Assembly (NCBI GenBank): GCA_007449985.2
Contig: VIIQ02000252.1
Location: 53,078 to 117,077, forward strand
Origin: Desmodesmus armatus
Taxonomy: Eukaryota; Chlorophyta; Chlorophyceae; Sphaeropleales; Scenedesmaceae
Length of the DNA stretch: 64,000 bases
Reading direction: 5' to 3'
Shown one piece after another: positions 24,243 to 36,362 of this stretch (the stretch's first letter is position 1; each line of letters opens with the position of its first letter). The translations under genes and the position numbers were made by a program. Below the pieces are notes generated by a model that saw nothing but the letters and a program-made list of their open reading frames with translations, was not told the DNA's origin and did not search any database.

Positions 24243-26259
24243 GGTGCACAGATTCATGCCTGGAGGGCCTTGTTTGAATGCACGGGGATGGGTGTGGGGA
24301 CATGGATCGCAGCTGTTGGCGTGTGAAGCCAGCATGGGGGGTGGGTTTTTTTTGCAGTGTCGGTCATGTTGGATGGCAATGTGCCTTGCCGTGTCACGCG
24401 GAGATGGTGTGTGGGTTTGTTTGCTTGATGTCGTGTGGCGGCACGTGCTGCTGCCAGCTCTGGGAAGCATGTGTATGTCACCCTTTGGCTGACAGCAAAT
24501 CAGTGCGTGTGTGTTGGTAAAGGTACCCCACGCTGTTGTGCCAGCCATGCCATTTGTGGCTTGAACTGAGTGTCGCGGCTGCTGAAAAGGTGTCATGGGC
24601 AAGCTTGCAGTTTTGTCCAGGGCACGCCATGCAGGCTTCATGCAGGCTGTTGCCCATTGTGGGCTGTATACTAGTTGTGTGCACTGCTGCATCATGTGTG
24701 TGGCGAGAGAGGTCTGCGAGAAGGCTATCAAAGCAGCATGTGCTCAAAAGCGAATGTGATCGAGGTTGGTTGAGTGTGCTGCTGGGATGGTTGACATTTC
24801 TGCACGTCAGCGCAGGGCCCTGCTGTACTGTGCAGACATTGCACTGCAATGAGCAGTGCTGTTGGGGGCGACATAGTGAGAGTCAATTGGGCTTGCAAGC
24901 AGACTGGGTGACAGGCTGTTGTGAACATTTTTGCACCCAGATTGCAAGCAATGGTGAGCAGTTTAGCAAGACAGTGACAATTCTTCTTCGTGCGCCTATC
25001 AGGCTCCACCACAGTCCAATGATGCCAGTCAGGGTTGCAGCATAAATGGAGGCGATGGCAGCTGCAACTCTACAGACACGGCCGACTTTGGGTGCAAGCC
25101 TGTCTGGCGAGCCAAAGTATCACTGCAAACAGCTGCCACGCACCTAGCTGCAGCCGCTGGTACCTCTGCCACGAGCGGCCAGAGCCACCACTGGTGACGG
25201 CACATTCACTCACCATTTCGTACCCTGCCGTCATAGCACACACCCAGAAACCAGCACCATCACACAGTTGAGTGCCACGCTGCTGGCGAATGCATGACCA
25301 CACACTTATTGAAAACCCCAGGGGATGCCGCATGCCTTGAGGCTCAGCAGATGCACAGCAGGCATGACAGGCTGTTCTTGCTGCTGGCAAACAGCTTCAA
25401 CGGTCAACACACAGCAGGCGTTCCATGAAATTGCAGACACAGCGCACCCCGCTGGCAGCACATGTACACACACAGCCAACATGACTGCCAGCTTGGACAC
25501 AGAAAAGAAATATCCAGCATTGACGCAAACAACCTCACAACTGTGACAGCGGCAACAGTGCCACAGCCGACGTGACTTTGCTCTGCTCTACTGTTCTGGG
25601 ACCCAACACCCTCGTGTCCCTACAGCAATCCAGCCCAGGTTGAGCATGACCTAATCAGGTTCATGCACCCCCTCCCCCCCCCCCAATACCCTATTCCCAG
25701 TATCGCCTTTTGCTGCTGCGTGAGCTGCACCGGCGCTCCATACTAGTGTGTTGCACCATCAGGCTGTGCTCCCTGGCCCTCTGCAGACACTCCAACTTGA
25801 ACCTGCAGCAGCAGCAGCAGCAGCAGCAGGTGGTAGGGGGCATAAGCAGGGGCCAAGGGCAGTGAGTTGGTGAATGTTCAGGTGGGAACATGGGGTGGTG
25901 GTGTTCCACGAGCTGGCATGTACAAACACGCTCAGTAAACAATTGTGTATTGTTGATGAGAAGCAGGGGCGAACCTAGGACAGGCATGCCCCCATGTTGG
26001 ATATGTTGCGTTGGCCATATTGAGAAAACACGGCCGTCTTAGCAGTCTGCATATACAACACTCAGCCAACAAGATGACAGAGGCAGGCAGGACCTGGTGG
26101 CAGTACCTGGGCGATCAGTGAACCGCAGCCAAATTGCACCTATATGCCTAGTAGCTGAGCAATTTCTGATCTGATCAGCCTTTCGGGAGCAACAGCGCCC
26201 GCTACAGCCGATGGTGCCTGCGTACCCACCTACAAAATGATGCCTGTAGGCTAGGGTAG
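24243..26259. other. Intergenic between DUF1664 gene and LRR4
   Basis: No gene is supported for most of this stretch. A C run lies at about 25670-25684. A CAG tract at 25805-25829 (CTG on the minus strand) precedes the minus-strand segment at 25723-25799 that resembles the putative exon after LRR3 (SLMVQHTSMER). Confidence 0.4.
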
Positions 26260-28245
26260 CTACTGGACAGGGCTTGCAGGCTGTGGCTGTGCCAGTGCTG
26301 CAGCTGCCTGCTGTGCCACTGCAGGGTCTGGGTGCTTGAGGTTGTTCTGCAGCACTTGGCGCCACACAGGCTCGTCACTACATGACTGTGGCAGCACAAA
26401 CATTTGAGACACATAGCCAAAAGCAGCGGCAGCAGCAGAGAGCATGGAGCAGCAGGAGCAGCAGGAGCAGCAGGAGCAGCAGCAGCAGGGGCAGCAGCAA
26501 TTCAGGTCAGCGGGTGACAGACAGTGGGCTGGAAGAGCTGTGCATTCAGTTGCCTATCCCTGACAGAAATTGCAAGTAGGGCAGAAGCACCACATACATG
26601 TGCGCCACAGATGCATAACCATTCATGCCATGCAAGGTACAAGCTTGCAGACTGCAGCGACGCAAACCCAACACAAAACACGGCATTCCACAACCAATTA
26701 CCCTGCTCACACCGGCAGCACAGCACAACCCACCTCACTTCGGAAGGTCCCCCAGCCACCATTCACCACGCCCCTGTACTCCAGATTGGTCAACTGCCGC
26801 AGCTGAGTTAGCTGCGGGAGCAACTCCTCTCCATCAGCAAGTAGTGCGGCAGGATCGTACACGTGGAGCTCTCGCAGCCCTGTCAGCTGTACTACACCCT
26901 GCAGCCCCTCTGTCTCAGTGGGGGCCACGGAGGCATCAGGCTTCAGCCGCAGCGTGTGCAAGCTGCTGAGCCCCTGCAGCGCACTCAACTCCACCCCAGT
27001 GTGTTGCAAGCCCCAAATGTCAAGTGACTGCAGCGCAGGGCAGCAGCTGACAAGGCGCGTGCCCTCAGGAGCTGCTATTGCCACCTCAGGGTTCCAAACC
27101 CCCGAGACGTCCAACACCCGCAAGCACGGCAGTTGCCTGCCGACACTGAACACATGCTGCCACACCCCTGCCGGCACCCTCGCCCCCCGTATGTCAAGGT
27201 GCTGCAGCTTGCTGCTGGCTGTAAGAGCCGCATATGCTGCTGCTGGGGGGGCAGGCTCTTTACCATAGTCCGTCTCATGCAGTATCAAGCACGTTAGCTG
27301 CTGCAGGGGCTGCAGGTGGGACAGCAGCTGTGCACCCTTGGCGCCTGGAAGGAGTGCTGGCAACTTCAGCTCCAGGTGCTGCAGCAGGGTCTTGCCTGCC
27401 AGGACGCCCCCGTCAAAGTAGACACCTGAGCGTGAGTGCTCACGGCTGCGCTCTGACAGCTGCAGGCGTGTGAGGGTCTGCACGCCTGACAGCATGCTGG
27501 CAGTGAAGCTGCATTTCAGGTCGGGCAGCCGCAGGTCAGCCAGCCGGGTCAAAACTGACAGGTGCTGCATCTGGGCGGCGGCAAGCTGAGCCCTAGGAGC
27601 TGCAGCTGCACCCTGATCCCCCCTGCCGTTGGCCACACACCATCAAGCTCAAGGTATGTCAGCTGCTGCAGCCCAGGCAGCACCCTCACCCAGTGGGATG
27701 TGCCCGTCGTCCTCTTCGTCTTCCTCATATTCAGTGACGGTTATGAGGTTCATAATGCTGAGGTGCTCCAGCCCAGGCAGCCGGGCAAGGGCTGCTGTCA
27801 GGGCCTCCTCCCCATCAATCACATCGCCTGACGCAAGCCGCAGCTGCTTGAGAGGGAGGGGCGCCGCAGCCCCCAGCACTCCCTGATAGCCCCCACCTGG
27901 CTGCAGCTGCAAATCCGCGAAAGTGAGCTCCAGACTGCTGAGCTTTGTGAGGGTGTCAGGTAGCTGACGGAGGATGATGTAATTCCCATCTGCTCCCTCT
28001 ATGCTAATGCTGTCGATGTGTGCGCCATGCTTGGCGAGGTACATATCCACAAGGCTGTCCAGCTGCTGCTGTTTCAAAGATGCTGCAACGCTGCTGCGGG
28101 CTATCACTGATGCCTGGTGCAGCCTGCTGTGGGCCCTGGCAGCGCAGCATATGCTGCGGGGGTCATCAGCACAGCAGCGCAGGACATTCTCAAGACAGGG
28201 GGGTGGTAACTGCAGGATTGACACAGCTGGTACTTCCTCAGCCAT
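26260..28245 (-). pseudogene. LRR4: F-box-like/LRR gene with two compensating frameshifts
   Basis: Exons 28245..26734 and 26385..26260 follow the family structure. The ATG start gives MAEEVPAVSILQLPPPC and CAARAHSRLHQAS; the donor is GAG|GTGGGT and the last exon SCSDEPVWRQVLQNNL then HPDPAVAQQAAAALAQ. The first frame closes near 27649 after HIPLGEG. Compared with LRR3 an extra G in GAGGG (about 27690) shifts frame, and the conserved LPGLQQLTYLEL is then read in another frame. The original frame resumes by about 27620, so the indels cancel. An intron there would delete a conserved repeat, so it is less likely. Either a decayed gene or two base errors in the assembly. Confidence 0.65.
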
Positions 28246-28916
28246 ATAAGGTCGTAAAGAATAAGATCAGACACGATAACGGGACAGTGTGTTTGGGGAT
28301 AGATCTAGATATGATCTTTAGTGAACCAGGGCGCCTCAAGAGAGCATGGTAATACCGTTTGGTCGCAGACAGATGCCGATGTGTACATTTCATGTTGAGC
28401 CGAGTATGTCGTTGCATGTAAAGGCATAGTCAACCAGCTGCGCAGCTGGTCAAAGCATGCTTTGACCAGGATGCAGGCAGTGCAGGCGCCACCCATTGCA
28501 GCTTGTTGGTGCTGTGTGGCTCAGCATCTGCAGCTGTCGGGTTGTTCACGTGCATGCCCCTCCTTGTCAGAGGGGGTGCAGTGTTGCACAAGGTCTGGTG
28601 GTGGCTTGGGCAGTGGGCAGGCGGTGTAGCTTGCAGAAGGACCCTGATTTTGTTATTCTAGCAGTGAAGGTTGTTACTGTTGCATGTATACTGCCTTTGG
28701 GGGCAGCAAAGCTTGCTGCTGTGTTGTACGCACATTGATGTCACTAAACCCCATTCTGGGCAAGGGGCCATTGGAAACAAAATGGGGCCGTTGGTGCCTA
28801 CGCGCACAGGCCACAAGTCAGCCTCAATTGTGGTGTGTGGTCTTGCCCTAGTGAGTTGTGCATGGTGCCATGGTGGCACGTCCATTTGGCCGGCGGCTGG
28901 CAACTGTGATCAGATC
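28246..28916. other. Intergenic with two adjacent perfect palindromes
   Basis: ACCAGCTGCGCAGCTGGT (28433-28450) is a perfect 18-bp palindrome. It overlaps a 24-bp perfect palindrome centred on GCATGC at 28446-28469. No gene is supported. Confidence 0.5.
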
Positions 28917-29605
28917 GCAGTGGGTTCGGAAATGTTTTCCCACCCCCGCACGTACACGCAAACTAGAGGCATATAGCTATCAGAAACTGTGCTTAAGTCG
29001 TGGCGAAAGTGCTTGTATGACGAGTTATAGCAATTTACGGATGGCTCCCCACGCTCTGCGTCCAAGAGCCTTTTACAACTTCTGGGGCTCTGGCAGGGCC
29101 AGCTGAGCCTCGGAAATAATTTCTGTTGTTTTTGTGGCTTGCGGCTGTGCCTGCTGAGGGTCTGATTGTCTTTTTGATGCTGCTGTGCAGCTTTCTTCTG
29201 CTCTGCCTGACTTGCTTTGGCTTCTGTGTGCCACACGATTCCATAGACTGTTTTCGACAGGGACTACAGTTGAGGACATCGAAGCATCTGTTTTTGTAAG
29301 GCAGCACCCATCTGTGCTGCAGTAATTGTGTCAAAGTGTGTGTCAAGTGTGCAGTGCTGCCCAGTTTCTCCTGGTTAGCATGCTGCATCAGGTACCGGCA
29401 CTGGTCAAAGTGTGACATTCGAAAAACTGTTACTTTAACGGTTTCAACGCCTTGCTCTGTGCCCAGTGCCAGCTGGCCTGCCAGGCACTACAGGGTGTAG
29501 GAGCAGTAGGAAAGAAACAGCTTGCGAGGCTTTGGTCAGCGCAGGACACGCACGGTAAAAATGGCAGCCTCAGCTGTCTGGGAAAACATTTCCGAACCCA
29601 CTGCC
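28917..29605. mobile_element. Short DNA element with 26-bp perfect inverted ends (hAT- or MITE-like candidate)
   Basis: Positions 28917-28942 (GCAGTGGGTTCGG...TTTTCCCA) recur exactly as the reverse complement at 29580-29605, flanking about 640 bp. Ends beginning CAGTG are common in hAT-type elements. No 8-bp target duplication is visible, so superfamily is tentative. Inside, the minus strand has a modest open frame at about 29035-29418 with scattered Cys and basic residues but no recognised transposase motif, so the element looks non-autonomous. It ends 38 bp from the truncated LRR7. Confidence 0.55.
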
Positions 29606-29642
29606 GTGCATCAAGGATAGGGCTGCTGCCAGCCCTTGCTGC

Positions 29643-30086
29643 TCATCCAACAGCTTGCAGGCGATAAAGCCGCAGCTGCTTGAGAGTGAGGGCTGCAGCA
29701 GCCCCCAGCACACCCCGCCAGCCGTTCGCACGGTGCAGCCGCACGCACAAACTACTCAGACAGAGGCTGCTAATGTTGGTCAGGGTTTGCGGTAGCTGCT
29801 GAAGCTGCACAAAATCGTACGTGCTTCCGGTACCTCGAAGGCTGATGCTGTTGACCTGCTGACCGTGCAGGGTGAGGTACGTATCTAGAAGGTTGTACAG
29901 CTGCTTTTGGTTCACGTTTGCTGCAACTTTGGCCTTCATAGCTTCCTTAGCTGCCTGGTGCAGCCTGCTGTGGGCCCTGGCGGCACTGCATATGCTGCGA
30001 GAGTCGTCAGCACAGCAGAGCAGCACCGCCACCCGACATGGGTCTGGCAGCTGAAGCAGTGGAGGTGTTGACTGTACAGAGGCCAT
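29643..30086 (-). pseudogene. LRR7: N-terminal fragment of an F-box-like/LRR gene
   Basis: From the ATG at 30086 the frame encodes MASVQSTPPLLQLPDPC, CSAARAHSRLHQAA and the first leucine-rich repeats, ending at LKQLRLYRLQ. About 385 further residues and the last exon expected from LRR2 and LRR3 are absent. The break is next to the inverted-repeat element at 28917-29605, so insertion or an associated deletion probably truncated it. A palindromic TATA box lies about 300 bp upstream. Confidence 0.75.
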
Positions 30087-30387
30087 GGTAGAGATTTCAA
30101 GCCATATCAATCACTGTCAGCACGATCACGACAGGTCGAGAAAGACGTAAGAGCCTGTTTTGATTCAGAACATCTGAAGAGGACAGCAGTTCGATTGTAG
30201 TGAAAGACGCCTGCTGCGTTGGAAGGGACTCGTAAGCTTCGCAAGTTGATGGTATGTCTGATGCTTGCTTTGCACAATACGCATGTTCAAGTCCACTCTC
30301 AGTCACAGTCAAACTGCCGGTCAGTTGAGAACAGTCCAGTACTGTACTGCTGAGTGTTCAATGTCTGTTGATGGTCTGATGGGGTGC

Positions 30388-30395
30388 TTATATAA
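30388..30395. promoter_or_regulatory. Palindromic TATA box between divergent genes
   Basis: TTATATAA reads the same on both strands. It lies about 300 bp from the LRR7 start (minus) and 78 bp before a small plus-strand candidate gene. It could serve either or both directions. Confidence 0.4.
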
Positions 30396-30472
30396 TGGCA
30401 GCAAGGTGAAGGGATAAGCATCAACTTGAGAGCAATCACACAAGCCTCCTTGGTTGGACTCTAGAGGTCTCT

Positions 30473-30870
30473 ATGCTAGCTGGTTGCGCTGGTCCCCAAC
30501 TTGCTGCACCCCATCACACTGCTCAGGTTGCAGGAGAAGGAGGCATTGCAAAAATCATCGCCTCTGGGGACATGAAGGTCAGTTGAAGTGCGTGGGAACT
30601 GCGAGGGTGCCTGCTGATATCATTCCATTCTAGGCCTCCAGACCATTCCATGTGAGGCCTCACAGGCATAGTTGGTTGCCAGTGTCAAGAGACTGCACAC
30701 TGCTCTTACGGCTCTCACAACAATCTGTACCTACAGACGTGCTCAGCACTGCTGCAGAGGCAACCATTCAGACCATCACCTGCTGGTGCCACCAAACTGC
30801 ATACCCCACACATGTCACATGTAGTACATCAGGATGGGGCAAGCCCTTGAAGCATCACCATCACATTTGA
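30473..30870 (+). CDS. Small candidate gene, unknown
   Basis: The proposed model is join(30473..30577, 30634..30870), about 114 residues. The ATG lies 78 bp after a TATA box. Exon 1 reads MLAGCAGPQLAAPHHTA then VAGEGGIAKIIASGDMK with a donor AAG|GTCAGT in phase 0. The intron is short (56 nt, ending CATTCTAG) and exon 2 stays open to TGA. Exon 1 looks protein-like; exon 2 (ending KPLKHHHHI) does not resemble anything known. No homology is claimed. Confidence 0.3.
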
Positions 30871-32462
30871 GGTTGGCCAGCCACAACAAACCAACTGCAC
30901 CACAGCAGCTGATGGGAAAACAGCCATCACAAGCCATATCCCTGCTGAACACACATGCTCCTGCAAGTGACTCCAGCAACGATCCAGACCTAACAAAGGA
31001 TGCAACATCAAACTGGACAACCAGACACACGCAGCAGCAGACATCAGCAGCAAACATTTTCATAGTGCCAAGGAGATACAGCCCAGAATAAGCTTGAAGC
31101 AGTGCTGTCAGCTGGCAGCCCCCATCAGGCGGCCACACTCACCCAGCTTTGATCAGAACCCCCCCCCTTTTGCAGAACCACTAGCAACCAGCACAACCCG
31201 CAAAAACAAGCAACCACCAGACGATATGCCACACCGCCAGTGGCGGTACATGCACACATTACATGCACACACCAGTCCTGGCAGGCATGCAAAATCACAA
31301 AAATACACCAGCGCAAATTCAGGGTGGGGACCTCAGCAGGTCCCTGCTGATGGCACCAACTCCTGCAATAGGGTGACCTGTGATGTGCGCTCCGAGCTGC
31401 TGTGCTACACCAACAGCCAGAGCTCCCTGTCCACCTGCAGGGCACATCACAGGCCTTGCACTGCAGCAGGCAGTGTGATGGGCAGGCAGACACGCCATGA
31501 GCAATTATGTTTACAGTGAGCTCGCATTTGGAAAGAGCTGGTGCCATAACACAAGCTTGAGTGTGTGATACTGATAGAGGAGCTAGGACAGGTAACCGTG
31601 TAGTCGGAACCTCGGTATGAGCAGCCATGCTGGACTGTCTGTTTGTGCACCTTCAAGCTGCTACAAGGCTTACACACCCTGTCAACAGCAACTTCAAGGC
31701 ACAACAGCTGCAGCTGCACTTGCAGTCTCGGCACAGCCTTACCTACCTATGGCAAGTCCCCTAGCCGTGCCGATATAAGTAACCTGGCTAGACTGTCCTG
31801 GCAGGCTGAGCCGGCGCTAGGGCTGCAGCCGCCTATTGTGCTCCTGCAGGGAGCTGCACGACTTGTGCACTGGCAATGCACCAGTTCAAAGCAGCAGCAG
31901 CAGCAGCAGCAGCAGGAGCTCAAGCAGAGCATCACAAAGCCGCAACAGCCAGCAGTGCGCGAAGCAGCAGCAGCACAAAGCAGCAGGTGGCAAGCATGCA
32001 TGCTGCCAATTCATACACCCTGCAGGCGTGCTGCTAGTCCTCAGGACTGTGTAGTACACACTATGTATGCAGCGCACGCCCAGCAAGCTGCAGGTACTGA
32101 CAGACAGGGCATGCCACCTTCATCACCTAAGTCATTTCATGCCACCCATAGCTGAGATCAAGCAGCCGCAAGGGGCACCCTCCCCCTACCGCAGTCACTG
32201 AGGCCGCCTCACCTGCATGCTGTGCAGCCTTACAAGGGCGCGTGCCTTACTAGGCCTAGTTGCTGCAACCCCAAAGCTTCAACAGGAGGGCTGGCAGGTC
32301 TGCTTCTCATGCTGTCACAGTCTCATGCTGTCACAGAATACTCCAATTCATGACGGCTGTGCTGCCGCCAGGCAACAGCCATGCTGCAACTGGCAGCTGC
32401 AACCAGCAATTCTGACAGCAGCACATGCTTTGTTGATGCTGCTGCAGTGAATTGAGAAGCCC
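30871..32462. other. Intergenic
   Basis: No gene model is supported. It holds a (CAG)n tract at about 31892-31914 and an ACAGTCTCATGCTGTC-type duplication near 32314-32336. Open frames are short and inconsistent in composition. Confidence 0.4.
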
Positions 32463-32611
32463 TAGCTGCTCTCCGCCAGTGATGCAGCTGCCTGCTGTGC
32501 TACCTCAGGGTCGCTGTGGTCCAGGTAGAGCTGCAGCACTTGGCGCCACACTGGCTCACCAGCGGTCTGCACAGCAAGCAGCACATACAGTGCCAACAGT
32601 TTGGTCAGCAC

Positions 32612-32643
<32 letters not shown>

Positions 32644-34297
32644 GTGATCAGCACATGCAGCAGGAGCAGTAGCGACAAAAAAACATACCTGAAGGGTGCC
32701 AAAAACCCACACCAGAGAGGTCTACAGCAGGTTCTTGGCATAGCACGTTCGTATGGCAAAACCACACAATTAGCATGCCTTGTAGCTGCACGCCTTGTGT
32801 GTAAACAGATTGCAAGCAACCTGCCAGGGTCCAGACAGCATCATCAACCTACCTCACTGCGAATGATCCTGTAGTTATTGCGACCTCGTTCATCGTCAGT
32901 GCACAGCTGCGTCAACTGACGCAGCTGTCTCAGCGGCAGGAGCAGCCCCTCTGCAGCGCCATGTGGCAACCACAGCTGCCGCAGCCCTGTCAGCTGGCAC
33001 ACCACATCCACCCCTTCTGTTGAGCCAAGCCCAGGCCGCAAGTAAAGTGTGTGTAAGCTACTCAGCCCCTGTAGCGCGGCCAGCAGCCCCCTGCCGTGCA
33101 GCAACTGCATGATGTCGAGGGATTGCAAGCCAGGGCAGCAACTGACAAGGCGGGTGCCTTCAGGGGCTGCTGCTGGTTCATACCCAGGGTGCCTGACATC
33201 TGAGATGTCCAGCACCTGCAGGTGCGGCAACTGCCGACCGCCAGGGAACACATGCTGCCACACTCCTGCAGGCATGATGGCGCCGCTGATGTCCAGGTGC
33301 GCCAATTTGCTGCTGGCTGTCAGGGCCGCATAGGAGGCTGCTGGGGGATAGACCTCTACACCGCAGCAGCGCAACACTAAGCACGTGAGCTGCTGCTGCA
33401 GTTGCAGCTGGGACAGAAGCACGCCAGTGATCAGTGCAGCAAACTTCAGGTCCAGGTGCTGCAGCAGGGTCTTGCCTGCCAGGGCAGCTGGATCAAACAA
33501 GACTTCATCATAGGAGGTCCCTGAACACAGCTCTAGGCGTGTGAGGTGTTGTGCCCCTGACAGCATGCTGGCAGTGATACTGTGTTCGACCACAGACAGC
33601 CGCAGGTCAACCAGCCGGGTCAAAGCCGTCAGGTGCTGCAGGTCACCCTTGTGAGGGGTAGAGAAACTGTCTTCATCCCCTCATCATGCGCCCCCAGCCA
33701 CACATCGGCAAGCTCAAGGTATGTCAGCTGCTTTAGCCCCGGCAGCACAACACCCAGTGGGATGTGAGTGATGCCCCTTGCCGTGTTACCACTGCCCACA
33801 ATGGTAAGTTGCTCCAGACCAGGCAACAGAGCCAGGAGTGCTGCCAGCCCCTCCTCATCAAGGAACTTGCAGTCTACAAGACCAAGCTGCTTGAGAGGGA
33901 GGGCAGCAGCAGCACTCAGCACACCCTGATAGCCCCAAGCAGGATGCAGCTGCAGGTGCACACGGTCGACGTATAGGCTGCTGAGCTTGGTGAGGCTGTT
34001 GGGTAGCTGATGGAGGGTGATAGTGAACCCTTGCTCGGGCCATGCAGCCTCCAGATCGATGCTGTCGACGTGTGAGCCATGCTTGGCAAGGTATACTTCC
34101 ATGAGCCTGTCCAGCTGTCGCTGATTTACATACTCTGTGATGCTGCTGAGGGCCACAATTGCGGCTTGGTGCAGCCTGCTGTGGGCCCTGGCAGCGCTGC
34201 ACACGCTGCAGTGGTTGCCAGCACAGCAGCACAGCACCGCAACTAGACAGTGGTCTGGCAGCTGGAGCAGAGACGATGCTGCCTGTCCGGTGGACAT
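32463..34297 (-). pseudogene. LRR5: F-box-like/LRR gene with one frameshift
   Basis: Exons 34297..32853 and about 32567..32463. The ATG start gives MSTGQAASSLLQLPDHC and CSAARAHSRLHQAA. Repeats include LKQLTYLELADVW. Between this and LTALTRLVDLRL the frame shifts by one base at about 33640-33655: one base is missing compared with LRR2, LRR3 and LRR6. The donor is GAG|GTAGGT and the last exon reads GEPVWRQVLQLYL then DPEVAQQAAASLAESS and stop. Everything else is as in the intact members, so one real indel or one base error would explain it. Confidence 0.65.
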
Positions 34298-36362
34298 CTT
34301 GGGGTGATGTAGTTACAAGCAGGCACGATCAAGATGGTTGCAGAGCGAAGATGACAGCGAGATGAACATACGATCTTTAAGTCAGTGGGGAGGGTCAAGC
34401 CAGAAATGCGGACTGCGACATACTGTGATGAGGTTTCATGAACTCACGTCCACCTGGGTGAGCCAATGCACTGCATGCACTCGCTGCATGTTGAGGCTTA
34501 CCTGCATTGTTGTAATAAGATCGCAGAGGCTGAAGCTGCCCTGTCTGTCAACGAAAAGAAGTAGGTAGTGATGCATATGCATGGGCAGCTGAAGCTAGAC
34601 GAGGCTTACCTGCATGTTAAAATTTTCCCGGGCCGGTGAGAAGTTGCAGTTCGCAATGGAGGCACGGTTGAGCCTGGGGCCCTGATGGTATTTTGTTGTA
34701 TGAATTTAAATCATCGTTACACGTCGGGTCGGCCCACGGGGCCGCACAGGAGAAGCCGGCATGCAATCCCCAGTCAGTGGCAATCAATCGACCCCCACCC
34801 CAGTGACCCCGCCCTCTACGTATACACACACGCACTGGATGTACGCCAACACCCCACTCCCTCAAGTATGTTGCTAGACTGTTGCAAGCTGCATACCCTC
34901 CGCAGCCTGTGCCCTGCACCCCGGGGTAGGGGCCCCTACCCAATTGAGTTGCAACTTCACATACGACAAGCCCGCACTGCCACCCTCGCAACCAAACTAC
35001 CTTCGTTAACAATGGCACAATCCACACCACACACGCTGGAACAAGCACACACGAACACCTCAACATGCGTTACTTCTAACCTCTAGTTGTGCACAGTACT
35101 GTCGAAGGATGTTGAAACATGCAACAACTAGAGTTGCTGATGCAGTCAGGTGCAAGTAACTCTGGTGCCAGGTTGCGTACTCATGTAGAGTTGACAATGT
35201 GCCTCATACAACATATGCAAGTTGTACCACCTCAACTGAAGCAGGTTCAAGCCAAGACGTGTGTGTGCAAGTGCAGCAGACCTGGAGCACCAAGAACAAG
35301 TGGCCCCAACCAACACATGACCAGGGCAAGGCGGAGCAGATGTGCTCTACGCCTCTTCATGAAGAAACTGATCAGCTTTTGAAACCGGGCAGTAGAGCCA
35401 ACATTGGCAACACTGGAACACTGCCACGACACAACCCAGGTCAAGCAACTCAACCCAGGCAAGGTTAGCAAGTCTGGCAGGCAGACCATCATGCAATGGC
35501 ACTCAGACATTGAAGGTGTAAATATTGCCGGCAGCAGTCTCAGCCAAGACAGCCGCAGGGACAACGGCGCAACCTCAGCGCCGCATGTTGAGGAGTGTCA
35601 TTCCAAACCAAACACTAACAAAAAAAACCAAACATACTCAAAAGTGGTGGTGCTGCTGGCAGGTGCAGGCTCCTACACCCCATGAACTCACAGCTGATCC
35701 AGCATGACAATGTAGGCAGCCTGGATTGTACTGCACAGGTCAACAAGTTCAACTGCATTGCAATGCCTTCGGCAGCTCCACCTGTCAACCTGCACCTCCT
35801 CGTCTTTCAGCTGCGCATGTGACACAAGCTGTGGCTGCTGGCAATACCGCACTCCCCCTTCGTCCAACGCCCACTTAAGTTGCAACGTAACCTGCAGCAG
35901 GTTGAGACTGCCAACGCCCTTGCCCCTGCCGCTGCTGTTGCCGCCTCTTGCTGCCGCGTGAGCTGTGCCTGTGCTTGTGCCACCATCAGCCCGCATTCCT
36001 TGTCCACCTGGGCACGCAAACAAGACCATGTGGCAGCGACACCAGGCAGCAGAGCATGAGGCGTGGAACGATGGCACTAGATGGGCTGGTGGTTGTCGCT
36101 GATGCGTGTGGTTGGCACACAGTTGAGTGTATGTGTGACAGCTGATAGTCGTTGAAGCATGTCAGTGTGGAAGGGCAGGGAGATAGGACTGGCGATATTT
36201 CCAGCCCAGGGACGACAGCAAGCAGCACGCAAGGTTGCGCACACTGTTCCACAACACCCCAACTGCTGACGTTCACCCCCTGGACTCAAAGGCCGACTGC
36301 AGCAGGCTGCACTGCTGTGCATGCCCATCCCAGCACTCGCGTTGCGTAATTGCCATGTGCTG
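34298..36362. other. Intergenic with a possible dispersed-repeat fragment
   Basis: At about 34620-35080 composition changes. The minus strand contains a continuous but odd frame, and the palindrome GGGTAGGGGCCCCTACCC lies at 34924-34941. The segment looks like a dispersed repeat, but I cannot assign it. At 35860-35910 there is a weak match to the extra segment after LRR3 and LRR4. Nothing else is supported. Confidence 0.35.

Noticed and set aside
33600..33720. An intron explaining the LRR5 frame change
   Set aside because: An acceptor-like site exists (CCCCTCACAAG), but no donor gives a reasonable length, and paralogues have no intron there.
34617..35066. A 149-codon minus-strand frame as a gene
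   Set aside because: Composition is Trp/Cys/Gly-rich without domains, and the region looks like part of a dispersed repeat.
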